From contig NZ_JAAEAH010000074.1 of assembly GCF_010998615.1 (NCBI RefSeq), forward strand, positions 1 to 47,012: a stretch of DNA of 47,012 bases. Reading direction: 5' to 3'. The notes beneath the pieces were generated by a model. That model had not been told where the DNA came from. It saw only the letters and a program-made list of their open reading frames with translations, and did no database searches. Positions 1-7,690 of the stretch are shown one piece after another; the first letter of the stretch is position 1; each line of letters starts with the position of its first letter. The translations under genes were made by a program, and so were the position numbers. The stretch is from Myxococcus sp. CA023 (GTDB lineage: Bacteria; Myxococcota; Myxococcia; Myxococcales; Myxococcaceae).

Positions 1-185
1 GGAGGGGGCGGCGGACGGAACACCACGTCCGTGCCCTTCTTCTCTTTGATGACTTCCGTCACCTTGCCGGCAGCGGTGACGGCGGCGATGCCCATCAGCG
101 CGAACACGGCGACGGACGCCGTAGTGGAGAGCGCGAATCGCCGCGCCGATTGGACGTCCGGGCCGCTGTCGAAGGTCTCGAACAT
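1..185 (-). CDS. TonB-like energy transducer, N-terminal part (runs off window)
   Basis: Only the first ~61 codons are inside the window; the gene continues beyond base 1. The start is the ATG reading MFETFDSGPDV. It is followed by a short cytoplasmic N-terminus ending in an Arg pair (ARR), one hydrophobic membrane segment at about residues 20-37, and then a charged stretch leading into a run of prolines. This layout (short cytosolic tail, single membrane anchor, Pro-rich periplasmic linker) is that of TonB-family proteins, which pass ExbB/ExbD proton-motive energy to outer-membrane receptors. The signature C-terminal TonB domain is not visible, so the family call rests on topology and on resemblance to myxobacterial TonB N-termini. 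ExbB/ExbD partners would have to lie outside the window. Confidence 0.5.
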   Translation of the reverse strand, partial: MFETFDSGPDVQSARRFALSTTASVAVFALMGIAAVTAAGKVTEVIKEKKGTDVVFRPPPP

Positions 186-268
186 GACTGGACGCGCATA
201 TAGCGACGCCATGTGTCGGGCCTGTCCGGGGCCCGTGACACTTTGCTTCCATCAACTTGACGGAAGCG

Positions 269-1543
269 TCACGGCGCGAGCCCGCCACCAAAGCAACGTG
301 GCAGGCGTGACACGGCGTCGGCGTCCGCCACCGCTCGCGGTGCGCCCATGCGGCGCATCTGCGACAGCAGGACGATCAGCAACGCCGTGTAGACGAGCGC
401 GAAGGGGCGCCACAGAAGGACGTGGCGGCTCCATTCCGCGCCCAGTCCCGAGTCAGAGACCAGGAGACCCGTGAGGGCGATGAGTGCCACCAGCACCAGG
501 TTGGGTCGGTGGCGGCTCTCCACCGCGGCGCGGATCAACGGCCAGGCCAGCACGTAGTTCGCGCGCCACGCCAGCGGTGACAGCAGGGTGACACCCAGGC
601 AACACACGGCGATGAGGTCCGCCGGCCCGGGTCTTGCCCACACCACGGCGGCGACGAAGAGGACCATCGCCACGGCCTGCGCCAGCGACATGTCACCGGG
701 GGGCACCACGGTGTCGGGCGGGTACACCAGCGCCAGCAGCACGGTGGGCAGGCCCTGGGTGTTGGACTGGAGCGCCCAGGGCGGCGTGGTGCGCGCCAGT
801 GTGTCGCTCCACAGTTGGAACTGGACCAGCGTGCCGTCCCATCCGTAGCGGGCGAGCGTGGGCAGGGTGAGCACCCCTCCCACCACGGCGGTGGCGCCGA
901 TGACGCGCCAGTGCCGGCGCCACAGGAAGAAGAGGCCGACGAGGGCGGCGGGCGGCTTGAGCAGGAAGGCGACGGCGAAGGCGGCGCCAGGGCGCCACAC
1001 CTGTCCACGTTCGGCGCCGAGTGTGCACAGGAGGATGAGCAACAGGATGACGGCGTCCACCTGGCCGTAGAACAGCTCGAAGGTGAAGGCCGGCAGCAGG
1101 GCCAGCGTCGTCAGCGCGGGCGCCCAGGCCCAGGGCGTGGCTTCCCCCGACGAAGGCGTGGCGCGCATGGTGAGGCGGGCCACGGCAGCGAGCGCGGCGA
1201 TGGAGCCCAGGTTCCACAGGGCCACGGCGGCTCGCGCGGGGAGCAGGGTGAAGGGAAGGAAGAGGGGCGCGGTGATGGGCGCGTACTTGAACGGCATGGT
1301 GCCGTCGGACAGGCGGTAGATGTCCGTGGCTTCCCAGAAGCGCTCCGCCGCCATGAGGTAGACGCGGAAGTCCACGCCCCTGCGGGGATGCTGGCCCACT
1401 GCGATGGCGGCCACGGCCAGGACGGCCAGCACGAGCCACCAGGCCCAGCGCGCCCAGCGCGCACTCACTCCAATGGATGTCCCCTCACCCGCGGCCGGTG
1501 GGGGGGATTCGGAGCCGGAGGGCCCCGGGGCGACGGCGGTCAT
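269..1543 (-). CDS. Polytopic membrane glycosyltransferase, GT87-like (DUF2029)
   Basis: Predicted protein of 424 residues, starting at the ATG of MTAVAPGPSGSES. A proline- and serine-rich cytosolic tail of ~35 residues precedes about ten hydrophobic segments. The first loop has the acidic motif GVDFRVYLMAAERFW followed by YRLSDGTMPFKYAPITAPLF, the pattern of GT87 enzymes (polyprenyl-phosphate-mannose/pentose-dependent transferases such as mycobacterial PimE), where an early-loop Asp is catalytic. Length fits the family. It probably adds a sugar to a lipid or polysaccharide on the outer face of the inner membrane; donor and acceptor are unknown. It lies 74 nt downstream of the FAD oxidoreductase gene on the same strand, but the two have no obvious functional link. 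An in-frame N-terminal extension to base 2083 overlaps that gene and was rejected. Confidence 0.75.
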   Translation of the reverse strand: MTAVAPGPSGSESPPPAAGEGTSIGVSARWARWAWWLVLAVLAVAAIAVGQHPRRGVDFRVYLMAAERFWEATDIYRLSDGTMPFKYAPITAPLFLPFTLLPARAAVALWNLGSIAALAAVARLTMRATPSSGEATPWAWAPALTTLALLPAFTFELFYGQVDAVILLLILLCTLGAERGQVWRPGAAFAVAFLLKPPAALVGLFFLWRRHWRVIGATAVVGGVLTLPTLARYGWDGTLVQFQLWSDTLARTTPPWALQSNTQGLPTVLLALVYPPDTVVPPGDMSLAQAVAMVLFVAAVVWARPGPADLIAVCCLGVTLLSPLAWRANYVLAWPLIRAAVESRHRPNLVLVALIALTGLLVSDSGLGAEWSRHVLLWRPFALVYTALLIVLLSQMRRMGAPRAVADADAVSRLPRCFGGGLAP

Positions 1544-1617
1544 CAGTAGGGAGGGGTGGGGTGGGCAGCGGCACCATTCCACGCCCACCCCCGCGCACGC
1601 AACGGAGGGGCGGCGCG

Positions 1618-3009
1618 CTAGAGGCCGTACGCCTCCAGCAGCTTCAACCACACCTCGCTCATGGTGGGGAACGACGGCACCGCGTGCCATAACGTGTCGA
1701 GCGGCACCTCCCCCGCCACGGCGATGGTGGCCGCGTGGAGCATCTCTCCCACCTCCGGCCCGGTGAACGTGGCGCCCACGAGCACCCGGCGCTTCTCGTC
1801 CACCACCCACTTCACGGTGCCAGTGAGGCCCTTGCCCACCAGCGACGTGCCGGGCACGTCCTGGAGTTGCTTCTCCACCGCGCGCACCGGCAGCCCGGCC
1901 TCGCGTGCCTTGGCCTCGGTGAGGCCCACGCTGGCCACCTGCGGGTGGGTGAAGACGACTTGTGGGGTGGCCTTCGCGTCCGCCCAGGCCTTTGCCTGCT
2001 TGCCCGCGATGACGTCGCCCACCATGCGGGCCTGGTACTTGCCCATATGGGTGAGGAGGTTGCGGCCATTGGTGTCGCCGCACGCGTAGAGCCAGCCGCC
2101 GTCCACGCCCTTCGCGCGGAGTTGGTCATCCACTTCCACGGGCTTGCCGCCCACGAGCCCCACCGTCTCCAGCCCGATTCCTTCCGTGCGGGGCACGCGG
2201 CCCATGGCCACCAGGATTTCGTCCGCGACGACCTGCTCGCCATTCGACAGCGTCACCGTCACCTCGCCCTTGCCGCCGGGCCGCTGGACGCGCGTCACGT
2301 TCATTCCCAGCAGCACGCGCACGCCGGCGTCCCGCAGCGCCTGCGCCACCTGCTCACCGGCGAAGGGCTCCGCGCGGGACAGCAATCCCTTTCCGCGCTG
2401 CACCAGCGTCACCTCGGAGCCCAGCGAGCGCCACGCCTGGGCCAGCTCCACCGCGACGGCGCCGCCGCCCAGCACCACCAGCCGCTTGGGCACCACCTTG
2501 GCCGCGGTGCCCTGGCGGTTATCCCAGGGCTGGGCGTCCTTCAGCCCTGGGAGGTCCGGGATGCGCGGCCGACTGCCGGTGGCCAGCACCACGGCCTTGC
2601 GGGCCTCCAGCTCCCGCACGGTGCCGTCCTTGTTCTCCACGCGCACCTTGCGTGGGCCGGTGAGCTTGCCGGTGCCCCGCACGACCTTCAGCTTCGCGTC
2701 CTCGGCCCACTTCACCTGGGAGTCGTCGTTGTAGTTGCTGACCATTGAATCCCGGTGGGCCAGCACCGCGCGCGCGTCGATGCCCTCCTGGAGCCTCTCG
2801 CGTACGCCGGCGGCATGCTCCGCCAGCCACCGCGCTTCCCCCGGACGCAGCAAGGCCTTGCTGGGGATGCAGGCCCAGTACGAGCACTCGCCGCCGAGCA
2901 GCTCATGCTCCACCAGCGCCACCGACAGCCCGGCCTCCGCGGCGCGCGCACCGGCGACCTCGCCCGCGGGGCCCGCTCCAATCACCACCACGTCGAACGC
3001 TTCCGCCAT
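1618..3009 (-). CDS. FAD-dependent pyridine nucleotide-disulfide oxidoreductase
   Basis: 463 residues, the usual length for the lipoamide dehydrogenase/mercuric reductase superfamily. The N-terminal FAD Rossmann motif is GAGPAG (residues 11-16). The redox-active disulfide is in GGECSYWACIPSK (C42 and C47, CX4C). A second nucleotide motif, LGGGAVAVELA, lies near the middle, and the FAD-binding CGDTNGR follows. The C-terminal dimer domain ends with HAVPSFPTMSE (from about 442) instead of the canonical HPTxSE, so the general-base His of true lipoamide dehydrogenases aligns with Phe447, although a His lies five residues earlier. This variant occurs in a subgroup annotated only as NAD(P)/FAD-dependent oxidoreductases; the substrate is unknown. 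No 2-oxoacid dehydrogenase or mer genes are nearby, so calling it lpdA or merA would be unsafe. Confidence 0.85.
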   Translation of the reverse strand: MAEAFDVVVIGAGPAGEVAGARAAEAGLSVALVEHELLGGECSYWACIPSKALLRPGEARWLAEHAAGVRERLQEGIDARAVLAHRDSMVSNYNDDSQVKWAEDAKLKVVRGTGKLTGPRKVRVENKDGTVRELEARKAVVLATGSRPRIPDLPGLKDAQPWDNRQGTAAKVVPKRLVVLGGGAVAVELAQAWRSLGSEVTLVQRGKGLLSRAEPFAGEQVAQALRDAGVRVLLGMNVTRVQRPGGKGEVTVTLSNGEQVVADEILVAMGRVPRTEGIGLETVGLVGGKPVEVDDQLRAKGVDGGWLYACGDTNGRNLLTHMGKYQARMVGDVIAGKQAKAWADAKATPQVVFTHPQVASVGLTEAKAREAGLPVRAVEKQLQDVPGTSLVGKGLTGTVKWVVDEKRRVLVGATFTGPEVGEMLHAATIAVAGEVPLDTLWHAVPSFPTMSEVWLKLLEAYGL

Positions 3010-3510
3010 GTGCCTTCACCTCGTGCCCGCTGCGTAGCGCGACGGCGGGCCATGCCCACGGCCGCGTTGAGACGCACGTCCGCTGCTGGAAAGTGAGGGT
3101 GGTCACCCGCCGACACCGGACACAGGGCACGGGCCCGAGGGGTGGTTGGCTGTCAGGTCTGCCCGCGTCCTGCCGTCCGGGGCTGTCGCTTGCCGCGGGC
3201 AGGGGGGCGGTCACACCTTGCCTGCGCAGCATCACGGTCCGCGCGGGAGTCACGCACGCGGCGGGAGGTGTGTCATGGGACGTGTCTTGAATGGAGTCTC
3301 GGGTCGCTCCGCGCTGAACGTGCAGAACCGGGTGGGCCGCCTCCCTCGCTGAGCGGGACGGAGCGCGCTTCCAGGGCCTTGGATTCGGCATGTGCGCGGA
3401 GCCTTTGCCTCCGTGCAATGGGCCGGTGTGTGTCTCGTGCGTCGCTGACGGCTTGAAGCCGGGAGCGCACGAGGGGCACGCGCGGCCTTCTGGGAACCGT
3501 TCGTCCTCTC
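3010..3510. other. Intergenic region, ~500 nt, possible 25-codon ORF
   Basis: Divergent intergenic stretch between the FAD oxidoreductase and the RbfA-like gene. I see no convincing RNA gene. A short plus-strand ORF at 3275-3352 (MGRVLNGVSGRSALNV...) has a good Shine-Dalgarno sequence, GGGAGG at 3263-3268, six bases before its ATG. It would encode 25 basic residues and could be a leader peptide or chance. No clear promoter hexamers were identified. Confidence 0.3.
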
Positions 3511-3873
3511 ATGTCCTCTTCCAGGAATCGCCGTACCTCGTCATCGCGCCATCTGCGCGTGCAGTCCCATCTGTCCCAAGAAGTCTCCCGCACCTTCCGG
3601 GGTGAGCTGTCCGACCCGAGGCTCGAAGGCGTCGCGCTGACGTCCTTCGAGCTGTCGCCGGACGGCCGCCTCGTTCGCATCGGCTACACCGTCACGCCCG
3701 AAGCCGCGGCTGCCGGCCTTCGTCCCCTGCAGGCGGCGCTCGAAGGCGCCAGCGGTTACCTGCGCTCGCAGCTCGCGGAGCACCTCGACCTCAAGCGCGT
3801 GCCGCAGCTTCGCTTCATCTACATCGGCGTCTCGGAGCACACGCCCGGAGCGGCGGAGGAGGGCGAGTCATGA
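3511..3873 (+). CDS. RbfA-like ribosome-binding factor (paralogue coupled to RtcB)
   Basis: 120 residues, typical of RbfA (KH-fold 30S maturation factor, about 110-135 residues). After a basic Ser/Arg-rich tail, the sequence follows RbfA throughout: RVQSHLSQEVSRTFRGELSD then PRLEGVALTSFELSPDGR, a strand ending GYTV, LQAALEGASGYLRSQLAEHL, and VPQLRFIYIGVSE, matching the family PEL.F.YD region. RbfA binds the 30S neck near the 5' end of 16S rRNA and the decoding region during maturation. Housekeeping rbfA normally sits in the nusA-infB operon, so this is probably a second, divergent copy; that needs the rest of the genome to confirm. Its stop codon lies inside the start of the downstream rtcB-like gene (ATGA overlap, 4 nt), so the two are almost certainly co-translated. 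Confidence 0.8.
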   Translation: MSSSRNRRTSSSRHLRVQSHLSQEVSRTFRGELSDPRLEGVALTSFELSPDGRLVRIGYTVTPEAAAAGLRPLQAALEGASGYLRSQLAEHLDLKRVPQLRFIYIGVSEHTPGAAEEGES

Positions 3874-5027
3874 TGCCCCGCTTTCTTCCGCCCGCACCGG
3901 GCTGCAGGCCCATCCTCGTCTGGGCCCGAGCGCTGCCTCCCGGCGCGGAGAAGCAGCTGCGTCACATCGCCTCCCAGCCCTATGTCGTGGAGCACGTGGC
4001 CGCCATGCCGGACCTCCACGTCGCTTCCGGCATCGCAGTGGGCACCGTCTTCGCCACTGAGCACCACGTCGTACCGGGGGCCCTGGGCGGAGACCTGGGC
4101 TGCGGCGTGAGCGCCTGGCGTTTCCCACTCACCTCGGGCCTTCCCGGACGGGACGTGCTGGAGCGCGTGCTGTCTCAGTTGGCCGAGCGCATCCCCGTGG
4201 ATGACGCCGTCCACCGGGGCAGGGGACTGCCCTTGCCCCCGGCGCTGGAGTCACCGCCCCTGTCCACTCAGAAACTGCGCCATGCCTGGGAGCGGCTGGC
4301 GCCCAGACACCTGGCGACGCTCGGGGGCGGCAACCACTTCCTTGAACTGGACCGGGATGCGGACGGGGCCCTCTGGCTGCTGCTGCACACCGGCTCGCGG
4401 GGCGTCGGCGCGGCCATCGCGGACCACCACGGGCGGGTGGCCCGGGCGCTGGGGGAGGGCGGCTTGCCGGCCCTGGACATCCACACCGCCGAGGGCGCCG
4501 CCTGCCTCGCCGACACGCAGTGGGCCTGCCACTTCGCGCTCGCCAACCGGGAGGCCATCGCCGCTCGCGCGCTGGACGTCCTGGAGGACGCCCTGGGCGT
4601 GGCCGCCGACCCCACGTCGGTCGTGGACGTGCACCACAACCACGTCGCCCAGGAGGAGCACGGGGGCCGCCTGCTGTGGGTCCACCGTAAGGGCGCGGTG
4701 GGGCTCCAGGCCGGCCAACGCGGGCTCATCCCGGGTTCCATGGGGACGGCGTCCTACGTCGTGGAGGGCCGGGGCGAGCCGCGCGCCTTCCGCTCCTGCT
4801 CACACGGGGCGGGCCGCGTCCTCACCCGTGCGGAGGCACGGGCGCGCATCCGCCCGGCGGCGCTGGAGCACGTGCTGCGCCGCGTGGTGTACGACAAGGG
4901 GCGCGCCGCCGCCCTGGTGGAGGAGGCGCCCGCCGCCTACCGCGACATCACCGAGGTGCTGGAGGACGAGGCCGACCTCGTCCGGCCGCTCCTGCGCCTG
5001 ACACCGCTCGCCGTCCTCAAGGGCTGA
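3870..5027 (+). CDS. rtcB: RtcB-family RNA ligase
   Basis: 385 residues, slightly shorter than E. coli RtcB (408). RtcB joins RNA 2',3'-cyclic phosphate or 3'-phosphate ends to 5'-OH ends through a GMP-histidine intermediate and two Mn ions. All expected active-site residues are present: MPDLHVASGIAVG, D75 and C78 in GGDLGCG, N155-H156 in GGGNHFLE, H173 in HTGSRG, H255-H256-N257 in DVHHNHV, PGSMG near 288, and the predicted guanylylated H312 in SCSHGAGR. It should therefore be catalytically competent. M. xanthus is known to have several RtcB paralogues with different end specificities, and this is one such protein. The start at 3870 gives a 4-nt overlap with the RbfA-like gene; a second ATG at 3873 is equally possible. 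A hairpin terminator follows directly, and tRNA-Gln lies 200 nt downstream. Confidence 0.92.
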   Translation: MMPRFLPPAPGCRPILVWARALPPGAEKQLRHIASQPYVVEHVAAMPDLHVASGIAVGTVFATEHHVVPGALGGDLGCGVSAWRFPLTSGLPGRDVLERVLSQLAERIPVDDAVHRGRGLPLPPALESPPLSTQKLRHAWERLAPRHLATLGGGNHFLELDRDADGALWLLLHTGSRGVGAAIADHHGRVARALGEGGLPALDIHTAEGAACLADTQWACHFALANREAIAARALDVLEDALGVAADPTSVVDVHHNHVAQEEHGGRLLWVHRKGAVGLQAGQRGLIPGSMGTASYVVEGRGEPRAFRSCSHGAGRVLTRAEARARIRPAALEHVLRRVVYDKGRAAALVEEAPAAYRDITEVLEDEADLVRPLLRLTPLAVLKG

Positions 5028-5035
5028 CCGGAAAG

Positions 5036-5068
5036 GCCGCCCCTGGCGAAAATCCGGGGGCGGCTTTA
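5036..5068 (+). terminator. Rho-independent terminator after rtcB
   Basis: A perfect 9-bp G/C stem (GCCGCCCCC at 5036-5044 with GGGGGCGGC at 5057-5065) encloses a 12-nt loop containing GAAAA and is followed by TTTA. It begins 8 nt after the rtcB stop codon. The T tract is short, as is common in high-GC genomes. Confidence 0.7.
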
Positions 5069-5232
5069 CTCCAGGTGTAAAGGAAGAGCGACAATGCGCC
5101 CGGCTCCAGCCGTCACCGGGGCCCGGGCGAGGGGTCCAGTGGCTGACATTGCAGGGAACCGCGTCAGGGGAGTTCCCCGCACCCGTCGGGATGCCGTACA
5201 CTCGGACACCAGAAGTACACGAGAGAACCTGC

Positions 5233-5306
5233 TGGGGCGTCGTCTAATGGCAGGACATCAGACTTTGACTCTGAGTATCAAGGTTCGAATCCTTGCGCCC
5301 CAGCCA
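5233..5306 (+). tRNA. tRNA-Gln (anticodon UUG)
   Basis: A 74-nt cloverleaf. The acceptor stem TGGGGCG pairs with CGCCCCA (5296-5302). The D arm contains TAATGGCAGG. The anticodon stem TCAGA/TCTGA carries the loop CTTTGAC, giving anticodon TTG. The T arm is CAAGG-TTCGAAT-CCTTG. The discriminator is G and the CCA end is encoded. Decodes CAA and by wobble CAG. Confidence 0.95.
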
Positions 5307-5367
5307 CTCCGCTCCGGGGGGACGCGGTAGCCATGCGTCCGTCCCGTGCATGAAGGACGGTGGGCCG

Positions 5368-5895
5368 ATGCCGCAGAAGACACTCCTTCTGGTCTCCGTG
5401 GGTAGCCCGCCAGCCTCTCTCCTGAGGGACTTGCAGGACCCGCTGGCGGCGCAAATGGGTGTCGCGGCCGTGGTGTCGAAGACGGTATTGCCGACGCCCG
5501 CCTACGCCTTCAACAAGGACCGTGGCCAGTACCACTGCAACGCCATCATGCGGCGGCTGACGCCGATGCAGGAGCCCGGCCAGTTCGCCGTGTTGGGCAT
5601 CTCCGACGTGGACCTCTTCGTCCCGGACTCGCCTTTCGTCTTCGGGGAAGCGGACCGCGAATCGAAGACGGCGGTGATGAGCCTCCATCGCCTGGCCCAG
5701 GGCGTCGCCAGCGATATGTTGCGGCGCCGCGCGCAGGTGGAGGTGGTGCACCAGGCGGGACACCTGCTCGGGTTGTCCTACTGCGAGGACCCTCGGTGCG
5801 TGATGTTCTTCGCGCAGACGCCGCAGGACTGCGACCGCAAGCAACAGTCGCTCTGCAACCTCTGCCGCAACGAGCTCCAGAAGCTCAACCGCTGA
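5368..5895 (+). CDS. Archaemetzincin-family protein with substituted active site
   Basis: 175 residues from the ATG of MPQKTLLLVS, chosen because GAAGGACGG precedes it; a longer frame would run back into the tRNA. Archaemetzincins (AmzA) are zinc metalloproteases of ~180 residues with HExxHxxGxxHC and a second, four-Cys zinc site. The fold is recognisable: QYHCNAI, DVDLFVPDSPFVFGEAD, then HQAGHLLGLSYC at 128-139 and the structural cysteines C139, C144, C163 and C166 (CNLC). However, the catalytic Glu is Gln129 and the third zinc-binding His is Tyr138, while H128, H132 and G135 remain. By metzincin chemistry this should abolish ordinary peptidase activity unless the metal site is rearranged, so it is perhaps a binding protein or pseudoenzyme. 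It stands alone 61 nt after tRNA-Gln. Confidence 0.85.
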   Translation: MPQKTLLLVSVGSPPASLLRDLQDPLAAQMGVAAVVSKTVLPTPAYAFNKDRGQYHCNAIMRRLTPMQEPGQFAVLGISDVDLFVPDSPFVFGEADRESKTAVMSLHRLAQGVASDMLRRRAQVEVVHQAGHLLGLSYCEDPRCVMFFAQTPQDCDRKQQSLCNLCRNELQKLNR

Positions 5896-5927
5896 CATTG
5901 ACCGTGCGTTGAATCACCCGTGGCGCG

Positions 5928-5956
5928 TTGACGTCAGTCCCGGTGCGCTCTGTAGT
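5928..5956 (+). promoter_or_regulatory. Candidate sigma-70-type promoter for the lipoprotein gene
   Basis: TTGACG at 5928-5933, a 17-nt spacer, and TGTAGT at 5951-5956, about 30 nt before the ATG at 5986. Hexamers and spacing fit a housekeeping promoter; not tested. Confidence 0.45.
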
Positions 5957-5985
5957 ACGGGGCTCTCTATCGGCCGGGAAGCGGA

Positions 5986-6948
5986 GTGATGACGATGACG
6001 GGCAAGCGGAGGTTCCTCGGAGCGGTATTGGCGGTGGGGATGTTGGGGGGCTGCGAGCCCCTGGACGACGGTGGCGGCGGCGGCATCGGGGGCGTCCTCT
6101 TCACCCGCGGCTTCGCCTTCGTGCGCGAGGACGACCGCAACGTCTTCGTGGTGGACGACGACGGCGACGCCAACAGCCCGCAGCGGCTGACCAACGTGGG
6201 CGGCGCCTACTGGCCTTCCGTGTCGCGTGACGGCCGCAGCGTGGTGTTCGTCCAGCGCAGCGGAGGCTCCACCTCGCTGCTGACGGTGCCCACCTCGGGC
6301 GGCACGCCCTCCACGCTGTTCCGGGCGAATGATTCGACGTGCGCGCGCGGCTGCTCCAACTTCCGCACGCCCACCTTCAGTCCGGACGGGCGCAGCGTCG
6401 TCTTCGTATTCTCGCCCGGCAACAGCTCCCAGACGGCGCTGGCGCGCATCAACACGGACGGCAGTGGCTTCCAGGAGCTCACGCCCAACAACGTCATCGC
6501 CTACGGCGCGCCGTCCTTCGTGCCCAACGGGAGCGCGGTGCTGGCGGGCGCGGGCAGCGGGCTGAACCAGCTCGACCAGCTCGCGTACGTGCCGCTCAAC
6601 GGGGGCACCATCACCTACTCCTTCCTGAGCACGGGCGTGCAGTTCGTGGAGAACCGCGTGGCGGTGTCTCCGAACGGCTCCCAGGTGGCGCTGGATGGGC
6701 GCTTGTCCTCCGGTGGCACGCGCATCTTCGTGGCGCAGCTGTCGGGCTCGAACGTGGGGGCGCTCCAGCGCGTCACCATCGGCGGGGCGGGGGAGGAGTC
6801 GTGGCCGAGTTGGACGGGCGCCAGCCAGCTGGGCTTCCTCATCAGCTCTGGCGGGAGCGACACGGGCATCTACCGCGCGAACCTGGGCACGGGCTCGGTG
6901 TCGCTGGCGGTGCCCAGCGCCACGGAACCGTCCTACGGGCCGATTTGA
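5986..6948 (+). CDS. Outer-membrane-type lipoprotein with TolB-like beta-propeller
   Basis: 320 residues. A lipoprotein signal peptide is clear: MMTMTGKRRFLG, a hydrophobic core, then the lipobox MLGGC with the acylated Cys at 23, followed by Glu and a Gly-rich linker. No Asp stands at +2, so export to the outer membrane would be expected by enterobacterial rules, which may not apply here. The mature part contains repeated PD40/WD40-like blades, with repeats such as WPSVSRDGRSVVFVQ, PTFSPDGRSVVFVFS, PSFVPNGSAVLAG and VAVSPNGSQVAL, like the propeller of TolB. No enzymatic motif is seen. It probably mediates protein contacts in the periplasm or envelope; partner unknown. Upstream ATGs at 5986, 5989 and 5995 are all possible starts. 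Confidence 0.75.
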   Translation: MMTMTGKRRFLGAVLAVGMLGGCEPLDDGGGGGIGGVLFTRGFAFVREDDRNVFVVDDDGDANSPQRLTNVGGAYWPSVSRDGRSVVFVQRSGGSTSLLTVPTSGGTPSTLFRANDSTCARGCSNFRTPTFSPDGRSVVFVFSPGNSSQTALARINTDGSGFQELTPNNVIAYGAPSFVPNGSAVLAGAGSGLNQLDQLAYVPLNGGTITYSFLSTGVQFVENRVAVSPNGSQVALDGRLSSGGTRIFVAQLSGSNVGALQRVTIGGAGEESWPSWTGASQLGFLISSGGSDTGIYRANLGTGSVSLAVPSATEPSYGPI

Positions 6949-7080
6949 CCTGGAGCCGCTGACCTCGGACCCGGTGGGGTGGCGCCAGCGCCGCCCGCTT
7001 TGCGTCCGAGGGGAGGCGGTTCGGGCCTGATTCGCGCAGTGGGGGGCGCCTGCGGTAGCCTGACGCATGGAGATGCCGGC

Positions 7081-7605
7081 ATGAGCGAGTCACCCGACAG
7101 CAAGTCCCTCGCCTCTGGCGCGCAATCCCAGGAGCCCATCCTGGGGAGCCGGGCCGGCCATCTGGTGGGCTTCGATGCCAGCGGCGCGGTGCTCGTGGAT
7201 TTTCCGGGGAACACCTCGGGCCCGGTGGTCGCGCGGCTCGCCGTCGTCGTGGAGCCGAAGGCGCTCCAGGCCTCCGTCGCCCAGCGGCAGAAGGCGGTGC
7301 TCCTCTTCGAGAACGGAGACCCCCGGCTGCCCTTCGTCATGGGGCTCATCCAGGAGCCCAGCGCGACGCCGCTGTTGGACGCGTTGCTGGAATCACCACC
7401 CCCAGAAGCCGCGCTGCGCCCGACAGAGGCCCGTGTCGACGGCAAGCGCGTCGTCATCGAGGGCCAGGACGAAGTCGTCCTCAAGTGCGGTGAGGCCAGC
7501 ATCACCTTGCGCCGCAACGGCAAGGTCATCGTGAAAGGCACCTACCTGGAGTCGCGCGCCTCCGGCACCCACCGAATCAAGGGCGGCACGGTCGAAATCA
7601 ACTGA
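7081..7605 (+). CDS. DUF6484 protein with VgrG-like C-terminal strand repeat
   Basis: 174 residues from the ATG of MSESPDSKSLAS (GGAG lies just upstream). Residues ~20-95 match the DUF6484 pattern: GSRAGHLVGFDASGAVLVDF, an FPGNTSGP turn, ARLAVVV, QKAVLLFENGDPRLPFVMG. The C-terminal part, DEVVLKCGEASITLRRNG followed by KVIVKGTYLESRASG and IKGGTVEIN, resembles the beta-strand ladder at the tip of VgrG/gp5 spikes in type VI secretion. DUF6484 proteins occur close to T6SS and contractile-injection genes, so a spike-associated or adaptor role is plausible. No T6SS structural gene or effector is adjacent here; the next gene encodes an ankyrin protein, which can act as an immunity protein in other systems. 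Function is inferred. Confidence 0.7.
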   Translation: MSESPDSKSLASGAQSQEPILGSRAGHLVGFDASGAVLVDFPGNTSGPVVARLAVVVEPKALQASVAQRQKAVLLFENGDPRLPFVMGLIQEPSATPLLDALLESPPPEAALRPTEARVDGKRVVIEGQDEVVLKCGEASITLRRNGKVIVKGTYLESRASGTHRIKGGTVEIN

Positions 7606-7690
7606 CGCTCCGGGCGTAAGGCGACCTGCGTCCGGGGGCAACTGGCGTCCCAGAGCGCGAGGCGCGATGCTGCCGCGCGGAGGTCTGACG

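Noticed and set aside
1618..3009. Calling the flavoprotein lipoamide dehydrogenase or mercuric reductase
   Set aside because: Missing HPTxSE His and no dehydrogenase or mercury genes nearby.
3511..3873. PrfH (release-factor homologue) partner of RtcB
   Set aside because: No GGQ-like motif and only 120 residues; the sequence follows RbfA instead.
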